In this document: piece after piece, positions 12,805 through 24,599 of the stretch
Layout of the letters: each line of letters begins with the position of its first letter
Numbering within the stretch: position 1 is the first letter of the stretch
DNA from: Phaonia tiefii
Lineage: Eukaryota; Arthropoda; Insecta; Diptera; Muscidae
NCBI GenBank assembly: GCA_963931995.1
Contig: OZ008370.1
Span: 3,991,001-4,055,000 of the forward strand
Length of the DNA stretch: 64,000 nt
Direction: 5' to 3'
Notes under the pieces: generated by a model
Database searches by the model: none
The model's input: only the letters and a program-made list of their open reading frames with translations
Told to the model about the DNA's origin: nothing
Program-made: the position numbers and the translations under genes

Positions 12805-13962
12805 TAGAGCGTATCCCAAAATGTATCACCCTATCGGAAGATGATATAACTTTTGCAAATGGCGGCAGTTGCCAGTTTTGGTTTAATATTTTTGAAATAA
12901 TACACGAAGAAAATCCATGCGATTCTATTCTTCTCAAGATTGCGGAATACTCGCTACTATTTTCCTACAGAATAATTCGTCAATACGGCAACTGGTCAAA
13001 TACTAAAACGTTTCGCTGCTTGTCTCGAATAGACTGGAGAGAATGGGCGGCGGAAGCCCTCACATTGTTTGTTCCAACGATCAAATCGCTGCTGTGGATG
13101 AAAATATCGCGGATGAGTCGTCAACGTCGACGTGATGATGTTCCATGCAATTGAGCATTAGACTTTCGTCTCTGCACCGCATTTTGATGAACGACTTCAA
13201 GATGGTACCTTAGAAACTGCAGACAGTCCATTAGCTAGTGCCTTCAGACCGCCAATTGCGTTCAATCTACGCTGACGCTCTCCTGAACCTCAACAAGGTG
13301 AAGGATGATTTTCGGTCGAAATTTTTGATGAGCTGAGAGGCCCATTACCATCTGAACTGATGAGTAAAAAATACAAAATTTGCGCTTCTGAAGCACTGAG
13401 AGTTCATGTAATAGTCACGAAGAGCCATTACATTCACACAAAGTTACTGCATGGTGCTCTATTTATTCCAAAGGTCTCAGTGGGTATTATTTTTTCGAGG
13501 ACGCCATAAGTAACACGATTACTGTGACTGGAGAGAGATTGTGAATCATGCTCAGGGAGTTTTTCGTACCACAAATTTATGAATTGGAACTGGAGGACAT
13601 GTAGCGCGATAATGGGCATTTTGAAGAATGCGCTTCCGGGTCGCTTTATATCTCGTTTTAGCGATTTGGATTGATTTGACTGCTCCAGACTCCTTTATTT
13701 TATGTGTACAAGACTGTGAAAGCTCTCAAATAGAATACCCGATAAGAGTGCGAGAGCCTACCAGCCGAAGTTCGCGCCAAACTGATCGAAACTACCGTAA
13801 AATCAGTCCAAATGGACATCAACAGTGGCTGCGCGCCCAATTGCCCGTTGTCATATTCGCGAAGGTCCAAATAAACATTTGAAATAAATTAATGAATTTA
13901 TGTCGTTAACTTGTAGAGATATAGCAAAAGACACAGTTTGAGTATTTTTGGGCCACCCAGTA
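12805..13962 (+). mobile_element. Near-full-length dead mariner-like element
   Basis: Ends of the form TA-flanked GAGCGTATCCCAAAATGTAT and the inverse of ATTTTTGGGCCACCCAGTAT look like degenerate mariner TIRs. Between them are decayed transposase pieces in several frames: LNLNKVKDDFRSK before a lost DE motif (about 13290-13340), ILKNALPGRFISRFSDLD and LTAPDSF (about 13617-13700, the site of the third catalytic Asp), and a REGPNKHL-like tail near 13860. Many stops and frameshifts are present. Confidence 0.7.
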
Positions 13963-16369
13963 TATGCGACCGAACATTCCTGCCACCATAGCTTATTTCC
14001 TTGCTTCTTTTCTTAAAAAACTTCTTATCAATCCTATAATTGAACGGCACACAGAGAGTCTGAAAGTCTTGAGAAATGACTTTTGCAGAAGTAGTGGTGA
14101 TGAAGAGGAGGTAGTCAGGTAGGTAGAACACCTTCTGTGTCTGTGCTCCGATCTTCTCAGAAGGCGGCAGGGTACACTTGACTCATATTTCTTTGGGGAG
14201 TTATCAAACACTTGGCCTTTTTAAAGCAATCTAACTGGATCAATGGGAGGGACTAGGAAAATCTCATATTTTCCTTTTGTCCCTGTGGTATCACAATGGA
14301 GTGCAAGGTTTAAGTGAGCCTGCTATACAGGCTGCTACTCTAACTTGACATAACCTAATCCTACAGGTACAGATTGGAAAATTACGCTTTACGGATCTGG
14401 CCTTAAACTCTTCATGAACTTTTTTTTACCTAAAGATTCGAAGAATAGTTTTCTCCTGAAAATATTTAAATCATAATCAGCTGCTTTGGTCCAGTGTAAG
14501 CAGAATCGAAACAGCTGAAGAAGAATACTATGAAGAAGCTACCATCGTTCAACATAAAACGGAGGTAGCTGACATGCATATAGAGGTAGATATTCACATG
14601 CAGGTGGTGCTTATGTTTCCGTTTGATTTATTGGTAATAATAAAAATGCAGTCTGGCAATGCTGTGTATTTGTTAGCGACAAGTTAAGCTTTTATGAAGT
14701 CGGTTGCTAGAGTTAAGTCAATATTCCCATTCAAATTGTAACTGGTTTTAGACTAGGAGCGTATACAAAATTCTCTTCTTACAAGAGCTAAATCTAAACA
14801 TCTGATTCCATCTTGGGTGAGCTATGTAAATAAAATCAGCTGATTCCTCTAGTAGGCTTTATGTGCTTCTCATTGGGCAACTTATCGATTCATGTTGTAT
14901 TGTGTAGGGTTCATTATGGTTCGTCTAATTGCACTACAAATTAGCCCGTCATTCAGTCTTGCCATTATTAATGTCTCTGCAGACATCTGTTTATATAGAA
15001 CATTTGCGCTATTCTTGCTGTCGATCACGATGATGATGTTGATAATGATGATAATAATGTTGTTCTTTCGCAAAAAAAGTAAAATTTTGCGGCGATTAAG
15101 ACAAATTACGACCTCTTGGTTAACACAAACTTGTAAGAGTTTGTTGCTCGCATTTCCCAAATGAATACGAAGAAGAAGAAAAGATCAAAGGAAATTTATT
15201 TTAAATACAAATCTGCGATATTTTTTTTAATAATGTAGCTGAAAAACGAAAGCTAAAGAATTTCATAATGAAACGATGATGAGTTGTTGCCTCAGAGTCT
15301 TGTGGCAAAAACATGCACAATTCTCGCATTATGTGGCAACATCACATTCAATCTGTTTGCATTTGAATTCCTAACAAATCTTAAGAACAGATGTGGTAAA
15401 AATGAAAATATTTGCATTATTTTGTTGTTTTTTTAATAAATAATTGCGAATAGTTTCTAGGCCATCCCCAGCTATGTGCGGCGGCAGGGAGTGTTTGTTT
15501 GTTAGATTGTGTCGCCGATCTTTGCCAGACAATGAGTCAACGGACCAGAGACCGGCTATCTGTCAAATCGCTCACTCACGGGTAAAAAGCACTATCCGTT
15601 AAGATTGTCGTTAGATGAAAGACGCAAAAAAACACAAATCTTGAGATAAGATGAATTATGCCTTGTGTCATTTGAACTACGAAAATGAGTGTTGTTTATA
15701 CACAGAAAGAAATATAGTACAACAATTTGCTTCAACAGAAGGTGAGACAAGTTTTCGGAAAGGTTGTTTATGAAAAGAGGCAGTAGGAAGACAGTCAGTC
15801 GAGCGGGCAGTGAGGCACGTAAGCCGCAATTTGTTTCGCTGCGAAATTTTGCCACCATCATTTCAGTGCTAATTATTATGTTTGCTACTAACATACAACT
15901 TTTGTTTTTTGAGAAATTTAAAATTTTTTGTCAATATTGCTCAGTTCTTCCTACATTTTGATTGGTAGTTAAATTTATCTAGAAACATTAAAATGTTGCG
16001 AGACACATGTTGCTGTAATTTCGTGCGAACATCTTAATACTACCAGGAGATGTCCATGCCACAGCTGATTGAACTGGTACTTGGAGGTTTGATAGCGGAT
16101 GGGAGAATCAACGATATGCAACTGGAAGTAAACTTGGTTTAAACAGCAATTGATTGATACAATTGACAACTAAATTATGATTGATGCTAGCTGGATTAAA
16201 CGAAAATACGCATTCTCTTTTATTTTTGTTTGTTTTATGTCCAACTCGTAACATCATCTTGATGGATCACCAACTATCTATGTGACACTATGATAACATA
16301 AACAGCTGATGGAAACTCATATATATTACTCTATGGTAGTACACGAGCGCAAATATTTCGTCGGTATTT
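13963..16369. other. No gene recognised
   Basis: It includes an (ATG)n/(ATAATG)n patch at 15025-15062 and several short open frames on both strands without family motifs. Confidence 0.45.
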
Positions 16370-17330
16370 TGCAGGCTTTTTTTCAGTATAGAGTTTTACA
16401 AAATTTTTCGCGAAATGTTGATCTTAGTACCGGCTTTTATACACCGAATTTTTGATGACTTGGCCCAATATGTGCGGCGCTTTCCTGGCACTAGCGTCGC
16501 GAATGTTGGCCCCGAGTTTGTCCGAAGTGGATGTGTAGACTAAGGTCTTGACGTAGACTTAGAGAAAATAATCGAAGGGAGCCAATTCGTATAATCGCGG
16601 CGTCAGAGGAAGCAGTCGGCAAACTTTTCTTTCACATCTTCAAGTGTTGCCTCACGTGTATGGCATGCACCGACATTTAGTTGGAATCACACCTCGGATA
16701 AGTCGATGTTGTCGAGCTGTGACCTTAGAAAGTCGGTTAATATCTCTCAATGCACAGGACCATTGACGGCAACAGTGTCTCCTTCGTAATTCCAACGACA
16801 TAAGGTCCGATGGTGCCTCCTTGCCATAAACGGCACCAAAGAGTATTTTTTTATGGTTGTAGTGCTGCTTGGTCGAACACTTGTATATTGTGTTCGCTCC
16901 AATAGTGACAATTTAGCTTAGTGACCTAGCCGCTGACCCAAAAAATGGGTCTCGTCCTAAAAGATGATTTTTTTGGTCAAAATCCCGACTCCGGCCAACA
17001 TTTCCCGCGCCCAATTAGCGAACTTAAGACGGTGTATATGGTTGTCTGGCTTCAATAACTCCGTCAGCATAATCTTAGGCCCAAATACAACGCAAAATAC
17101 CCCCGGTTGGCTCTCTACCGATGTTCAATTCAGCTGATCGATGCCGAATCGACATGTCTGGGTCTGCTACGATGTTTTCTTCACTTCACACCAACCTGTC
17201 TCGTTGGTGGCTTCAGGTCCTAAACAGTGTACTCACACTTAAACTGTTCCTTTTCCACGGAGCGACGAATTGCCTGTGCACTGAAGACATGGTGATGACC
17301 GACGTCACGACGAAATTCACGTTGTGTATT
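16370..17330 (-). pseudogene. Dead mariner-like transposase
   Basis: On the minus strand, scattered frames give DPDMSIRHRSAELNI (helix-turn-helix region, about 17130-17170), DETHFW-like catalytic DE (about 16950), KLNCHYWSEHN, LWQGGTIGPYV (about 16800-16840) and LRLFSLSLRQDL, matching the DYFLWGYVK region (about 16550). The order fits one collapsed element. Confidence 0.65.
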
Positions 17331-17340
17331 TACAACAGGA

Positions 17341-17602
17341 CGTCGGTGGTGCAATGGTATTCATGCGATCATGCGCATTTGTTCTTGCGATCTTGAGTTA
17401 ATTCCTTCTCTGACCACCTTAAATTTCTTTCGACACCGGTCACCTCGCTTTGTGACGGTGACACTATCAAGTATGTAGTCTTGAAAAAAGCTTCTCAAAA
17501 TACCGTTCGGAACCGGTGTAAAACTGTAGGAGCTAATCAGTTGGTGTAACACTAGAACGAGCACAGCTCACTGGATGTGAAAAATTCTCCCCAATCCCTT
17601 AA
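17341..17602 (+). repeat. SINE copy d (with A box)
   Basis: It begins with TGGTGCAATGG at 17347-17357 (tRNA A-box-like). The B-box region is degraded. The body shows GACCACCTTAAATTTCTTTC, CCTCGCTTTGTGACGGTGAC, GTTCGGAACCGGTGTAAAAC and CAGCTCACTGGATGTGAAAA, ending TCCCCAATCCCTTAATG. Confidence 0.8.
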
Positions 17603-19675
17603 TGTTAATAATCAGTAATATGATTGTCAACATCATATGGTTCTGTCTACATGTTAACTAACCAACAGGGGGTGGTTAAATCATTGTTATCCATTGATTT
17701 AACCACAATTTAACTCAGAAACGAGTATGACTAGTGACTGAAAATTAAAAAAATGTGATTTAGCCACCAGCGATAAGCGAAGAGTTATCGTTAACCCAAC
17801 GAGGTCCTACTGTACATTAGGTGTTAGCCACTTCGGGCGCAGAATTTTAGCTTTCATGAGTTTAAATTGTTTAATAAGCGTTGGCATATTTTGAAATCCA
17901 TTAATATAGGTCAATCCTAAGAATTTTAAAGATGACCTTTGAGACTTTTACTTAATATCATCTTCCTATATGTCTCCGTCAATAATTGGGGTGATTCTTT
18001 TCCTTTATGTGGATGACATTGCCAAGTCATTTGGCTGAAACATAATGTGGCTGTGTTTACGCCATTTAGCCAGCCAAAAACCGCCAGAGCAGAGATGAAA
18101 GACAACCGCTCGAGCAATAAAAAACGTCTAGAGGTGCCTTTCATCTAAGGCGATTTACGCACGTTAATATCAAAATATGTTACTCATACTTTTGAATACT
18201 AAATAAATTGAATTTCGAATTTGTGAAAATACAGAATTCAACATTTTTAAAAAATATTTTCCAATACTTTTGGCTGTTCTGGTTATTGTTTACTATTAGT
18301 CTCTTTTCATTTGTGGTTGACTTTCGTAATACAACCAATTTTGTGAGGCCACCTTGTAATATGATGGATGAATGTTGGATGATGGCTACTTGGTGTCTCT
18401 GGTTTAGATGGACAGATGACATTTCTCATAACTTTATATACTACGCGGGACCACACTAATTGCCAACAAATTATACAGAATCGTATTTGCTGAGCAGGGT
18501 GTGGAGTGTCGAGGAGGGGAATGGGTCGGGGATTGTCTAGTTAATATAAATTGTATTAGCTGTATTTATTGTACAAAACATTTTGTCTAGAAATTCAGTG
18601 ACTGCCGGAAAATTGGGACCGTTGCCAATTGTAGAGTCGCACAAACACTTGTTATTCGATGTGTTCGATGTCCAAGTTGGACTGGATGTGCGTAAAAATT
18701 GATTGAAATCTACAGCTTTGCAATTGGATGAGAACGAGAACGCGATTACTAGTTCAGTGGTTGTTGTTCAGTGTGTGTGTTTGTGTTTTTTTGTGTCGTG
18801 CATAGTTATAAATCTGAGCAACATTTAGGCCAAACGATTTATGTTTTTTGTGCCAACAAAAACTTTAATTTGGACTGCGGCCAGTTTCGCATAGACTAAA
18901 GTTCCTAAAAACGACTTAAACTTTAAGAAAATCAAACACTAGCGAACATGTTTTATGAGCACTAGATGGCAGTGGATTTAATACCCTGCACCATATTGTG
19001 CTCAGGATATTAGAAGATTTATGTTATTCGAAGAAGTTTGCAATTAAATCCCTGAAAACTTGATTTTCATACAAGCTATTATCGCTTGCTAAGGGGACAA
19101 AAAAAAACGGGTAATAAGCGATAAGTCATATTTATCAAAATATGGTAACACTTAAAAAAAATTATGCATAAACTTAGCGGAAATTTTTGTGCCGCTAAGT
19201 CTTCTCGAAGTGCTTCAAATAAAACAAGCGATAATCGAAGCAAGCGGTGGAACAAAAATACGCCTAATTACTATAAATGCTGTACTTCACTAACATGTAT
19301 TCAACTATTACATTGGTATGTCGACGAAGTTTGTGGGGTCTATAGGAACGTCATTGCCTAGTATTAATTGCGCCTATAAGTATGCCGTCGTTGCAAGTTG
19401 AAAACCTACGTCTCACCAACTGACCACGAATGTTTGATGATATCGAGGCAATATTTTGGGACAGTCGAGAACAAATGGTATTGCACAACCAACCATTAAG
19501 TCAATGTCGAATTTTCGAGAACGATCGAGAACAGACGGCGTTTCTGCGGGATGGTTCTGGAATCGGATGAAGGGGTATAAATAGGTGATTTGTAGAGTAA
19601 CAAAAGCCAGTCTCAAATTATATGGGTAACGGTACATATCGTCGACAATAGTGTTATTGAGAAAATATATTTGTA
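17603..19675. other. No gene recognised
   Basis: Unique-looking AT-rich sequence. Short frames near 17926-18459 have no motif. Confidence 0.45.
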
Positions 19676-19679
19676 CACT

Positions 19680-21420
19680 GGCTTCATGAAATTTATGAAG
19701 GCTTCATAAGAGATTTCCTCATTTTCCAACCAACGACACATTTCATTGAGTTGATGAAGAACATTTCATCAATCTTTCATCCATATTTCATCAATAGCTT
19801 ATGTTAATTTAACGACAACGTTACATCAAGCTAATGTAAATGTTTCATCAATTTGATGTAAGTTTCGCATCAAGTTGAAGTAAATTTTTCATCATTTTGA
19901 TTTAAATTATTCATAAATTTGCTGTACATTTGTCGTCAATTAGATGTAAGATTATCATGAATTTGATGTAAGTTTGTCATCAATTTGATGCAAATTGTTT
20001 GTTAATATCTAACCGAACTCTGGTTTATTTTTCATTGTAAAAAATTCACAAGAACAGCGTATAAAAGAACATAGAAAATGCTCATAGCGTGGATATTGTT
20101 TTCTGTCCATTGCACTAGTTTCTATTATGTATTTATTTTCAAGTTTCTACCAGCTTTTTTCTTTTTCTCTTTATTTTTTCAATACTACGTCCATATTTTG
20201 AATCGATCCCACTAATTATTTCTAAATTCCAATGATGAAGATTGTTGTTAAAAGATCATCAGTTCAATTAAGCTGAAAAAGGTGAAGAAATGCACAATCT
20301 TCAAACGGAAGAAGCTTTTCATTAATTTGATGAAATTTTTCATCAATTCAATGAAGAACAGTTGATGAACATTTGTCATCGATTTTATGTAAAGATTTGC
20401 TTTAAGTGTAAAGTTATATTGTACGAGTTTAGTAAAGAAAAGTGTCGCACTTATCCAAAGATGATAAAAATACCATAGATGGTGAAAAACAAGTGGTGGA
20501 TTCGAAAGTCAAGGCAAATTTTCTAGATGACGCAGCAATGGTGGAAGTGGGTAAATTTCACTGAAAACAAAAACTATGGAGCAAACTATTTATCCATGCT
20601 TTTTTGCATTTTCTATTGTCAAAAAATATCAAAAGCGGCATGCCTTACTATTATCTATATTTGGTTGCAAATTAAAATAACACAGCTTCAAATAAGGCAA
20701 TTATAAAATTCGTTACAATACTACACGCTGAAAAATCTGTCTTTTTTTAATGTTTTGATACAAATATAACGTGTTTGTGGCTTCTCGCAAATATACTATA
20801 CTTGTGCCCAAACACATTGTGTTTGCTCTTAAATATAACATGTTTGAGACATAATGATTAATAGGCTATAATATATGTTTTAGAGACCCAAATGTGACTT
20901 TGATTGCTGAAAACCGCCAAAACCAAAAACGAGACAGACAACAAAGAAACAAAAAGGCAACAGTTCTTAAATTCATGGAAACAATGCTTGCAAATATGTA
21001 CATGTTTCCTGAAATATATTGCTGCTGCCGGTATTTTTCAGCGTGTACGTATGAAACATATTTCATTGAAACTGCTTCATTAACTCAATGAAGTTTTATG
21101 TGAAATTCATTGTTATTATAGACAAATGTTCCTCAAAAATGTATTTTACAAAATTGCGAAACCGTTTCTTAAAATGTATTATGAAAGCCTGTATAGATTC
21201 CAGGAACTCCTTAATTTATTTCCAGCCAAAGAAAACTATGAATTTTGTTCACAACATTTAGGAGACATTTCCATAGATTTTATGAATTTTGCTCATAACA
21301 TCTATGAAACATTTTCATTGATTCTATGAAATGAAACTTTCGAAAGGGTTTCATAACATCTATGAATCATTTTCGTAAATTTTTGTGATGCTTCTTTATG
21401 GTACCTGTCAAACTGTATAG
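19680..21420. repeat. Degenerate CATCAATTTGATGTAA-type repeats
   Basis: Variants of TTCATCAATTTGATGTAAGT recur through 19740-20000 and again at 20310-20400. Related TTTCATAACATCTATGAA units lie at 21230-21370. The unit is itself near-palindromic. A MITE (20724-21045) sits inside. Confidence 0.6.
20724..21045. mobile_element. MITE family A, copy 1
   Basis: Terminal inverted repeats CACGCTGAAAAA / TTTTTCAGCGTG are flanked by TA on both sides, as in Tc1/mariner-type insertions. The internal sequence has no coding capacity and matches the copy at 36.7 kb along its whole length. Confidence 0.75.
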
Positions 21421-22734
21421 CTATTTCAGATGAAGACACTGTACCTCATCAGCTATTGATGAAACTCCTAAATGAAAATTAAGGACAGTCAGGATATTAT
21501 AAAGTTGTTGTAATTCTTTAACTAATTGAAGTTTTGTCGACATCTGTATGCCACATAGATGGACAACTGGACAAAATAATAAATGTTGTTTCTCGTGAAC
21601 ATAATAGCTGTAAACTAGTGTTATTATTGTGCGGATTTTCGCAGTGTTGAGCAACAAATGTCGTAAATGTGTAGCTCTAAATTTGATGAATTTAAACCTA
21701 AGTCAAAACATTAATTGCTTAATTATTTTGAGCTTAAACAATTAATTTAAATCCTCTTAACCCTTTGACGACCAACGGCAAGTATGTTTGCACTAGGGTT
21801 TTTAGCACCTTTAATTTTTCTGGTAGGAGATAGGTAGGATTTATAGGAGAGGTTAGGGGTATTAATGGTGTAGTAGGTGTTAATCTCTAGCTGGTCCGTT
21901 TTGACTCCTATGACCCATCAAAGTGGATCAAATAGTGATCTTCGTTCAAGCGGAGGCAGCGGGTTGAAAAAAGAGGTGCACGTAGGGGAAACGTCAGGAA
22001 TGTTTTGACCCTGTTAAAAATGTTAGGTCGAATATCAACGTACGTATGGTTGCTTTTAGATAAAATGAAAAGAAATGGTTGGTCCCATTTATTTTCATAG
22101 GTCACGAAAATAATCAAAAAATTCAGTCGGTTCGACCGAATATGTATGGTTCTCACAGGGTTAATAATGGACTAAATAAACTGGTCATCTTCACAATTCA
22201 TTTGTAATTTGGTAGATAATTTTGTTGCATTTTTATAATATTTTTTTTTAAATTTTTATATTATATTTTGCAAATCCTCTTAGTCAGAGACAAACATTTG
22301 AATAAATGTTTAAAATTTATTAAAATCCGTTGATTTAAAAAAAAAACAACATGGAAGGCAACAAATCAATAATTCAGTTGCTGCTTGTCTTTTCAAGCCA
22401 AGGTGGTTTATAATTGTTAATTGTTAGCGCAATCGCCAAGAGATGTTAACAAATTGATTAAACGTGGCACATTTACATGTCTTAAACACATGTCAAAAAT
22501 TACAACAGAAAACCTAACAACCACAAAATGTGAACATCAACAAATTTTACAGTGTTCGAATGTTAAATCAGTTGGAAAATCCATTAGATGACAGCTCATT
22601 GAGTGATCTAACATTCGCACGGACGGCGAATAGGAGAAGAGCTCTTGGAATCTCAAATACATTGTCGACTTTTCAAAAGGGACCCAAGCAGATATCTAAG
22701 TCCTGTATTAAAATATCATATTTTGGTAAATTTG
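21421..22734. other. No gene recognised
   Basis: AT-rich sequence with short open frames only. Confidence 0.45.
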
Positions 22735-23190
22735 TCAGTCTGTCAGAGTTTCAGATTAGGACATCGTCAAAATTTGGGAGACTCAATTTCTGGATTTCGA
22801 TTCTGACTCAGAGTTGCAAGCGAGAGTCCAAAATTTTGACATGAGCCCTGGTGTCAGTGTCAAATTACGATTTTTAAATGATACTGAACCTGGAAATTCA
22901 GTTCGACTTTTTACATCTGTAATAAGACAGTGAAGATTTAAATTTAAAATCGTCGTCTCTTCGATTTCTACCCTGACTCGGAGTAGTAGGCGGGAGTTCA
23001 AACTTGGACAAAAATTTAAATGATGACTTGAGTCGTGTCGTCAGAGTTTCAGTTGAAACAGAACCTGGGTAATCAGTCTAGCTTTTTACAACTATATCGA
23101 GACAGTGAAGCCTTGAATTCTTCGATTTCAACTCTGACTCGGAGTGGTTGGCGGTAGTTCGACAAGAGCGGTGTCGGCTGAGTCTCATTG
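22735..23190. repeat. Three-unit tandem array, about 165 bp
   Basis: The landmark TCGATTTC.ACTCTGACTCGGAGT recurs at about 22796, 22969 and 23128. Each is preceded by a CAGAGTTTCAG...GAACCTGG...TTTTTACA block. Confidence 0.65.
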
Positions 23191-23744
23191 TGATGCAAAT
23201 AAATCGGAGTTAGGAAAATCAATTTGGAATTTAATCACGATTCTAAGCTGGATTCGTTCGAATAGTGGTGACTATACTTATAGTTTAGTTTAGTTCAAGA
23301 GCGAACTAGTTCAATAGAAAGATTTACTCTTTCGAACTAGTTCCATAGATTAATGCCATATGGAGCTGCCTTTGTTCTCATCCGATGTTTCCTATTTCGC
23401 ACTAATCGTGTTGCAGTCGGTGCCATAGAGAGTTTTTTAACGTAATTTGGCTTGCACCAAATGGAATTGCAAAAATTGTTGACTTAAATTTTTAAATTCA
23501 AACGTAGTTTGGACGTTTTTGTTGTATTGTATTGTTAGTATATATTTGTGGTCTAACAATTTTTAACGCACAAAATGAAATGCCGTTGATGATTTATTGT
23601 TTGTTGATTTGAGCCATTGCCTCTATCTGGTATTATTAAAGCAATATTTTCCAACATCCAGCCGCCCATCTGCAACACACCAAATGTCATCAATTTACTG
23701 AGAGAGTTGGCTACTCTATACATCATTACTCTATGACTAGTTCA

Positions 23745-23990
23745 CGCAGGCTTGTATAGAAAATGCTCACCAGGAGACGTGTCATGGCCGTAATGGGCAC
23801 CTCCACCGCTACCACGTAAGTTAACAGAGGCACGTCTCAAGGATGAGTCTTGTCTACACTTCTGTGGGACCTTGTGCTGATTAGAATACTGACCACTTGG
23901 AAAATGCGGGCTCTAAAATTGTTGCTTACGACTGCGACGTGGCAATAGCTACAAGGAGAAAGTATCTCAGTACCGTGAGGGATTGCGGAT
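23745..23990 (+). pseudogene. LINE reverse-transcriptase fragment
   Basis: Frames give MLTRRRVMAVMGTSTATT, then VNRGTSQG.VLSTLLWDLVL (a decayed GTPQGGVLSPLLW motif) and KIVAYDCDVAIATRRKYLST, where the catalytic YADD is mutated to YDCD. It is the same RT class as the 61.4-61.8 kb fragment. Confidence 0.7.
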
Positions 23991-24411
23991 TTTTGCAAAA
24001 GTAGAAATTTTGTAATTTTTCATATTTTATTTAAAAATGCAATCATTTCCGTACTCCTACCAAATGTAAGTTTTCTCAATTCGTGTACTTTTTACAGAAA
24101 CCCAATAACTTTGGCGCCTCTAGCGGATACACTTTTGTGTTACTTCTTTTAGTTGGTTTGTTTGATTGATTATATATTAAAAAGGGCCAAGAGTTCAAAC
24201 ATTTGGAAAATTTCGGTTTTATCCTCCTTCGAAACAGTGTGCGACGGCATGAATTTTGGTAAGCTCATATCTTAAATCCATGTACGCCGGTCATAAAGGC
24301 GTCTGCGAGGCGGTTCGCCGATCATTTCTCGATGAGCTGAAATTCGACCCGAAGTCTGCGGTGCGCCGATCATTTCTCGATAAGCTCCATTCTCTAATCT
24401 GGAGTAAAAGT

Positions 24412-24590
24412 TCTATAAAAACAGAATGGATCAACCGATTTTAATGCTTAAGCCAGTTTTGAAAAGGGAATTAAATTTTAATTTTTTTTATTAAAAAAAA
24501 CAATTTTTTCTCCGTTAGATGGCGCTTTAATTTTTCAAAACTGGCTAAAGCATTAAAATCGGTTGATCCATTCGGTTTTTATAGAAGTTT
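24412..24590. mobile_element. Foldback element with 53-bp arms
   Basis: The left arm (24412-24465) starts TCTATAAAAACAGAATGGAT, and its inverse lies at 24537-24590, with about three differences and a 70-base A/T-rich centre. Just upstream, 24299-24395 holds a direct duplication of a GCCGATCATTTCTCGAT.AGCT segment. Confidence 0.75.
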
Positions 24591-24599
24591 TTATAATAG

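Noticed and set aside
14882..15164. Overlapping 90-codon frames on both strands
   Set aside because: The hydrophobic run comes from an ATGATG/ATAATG microsatellite.
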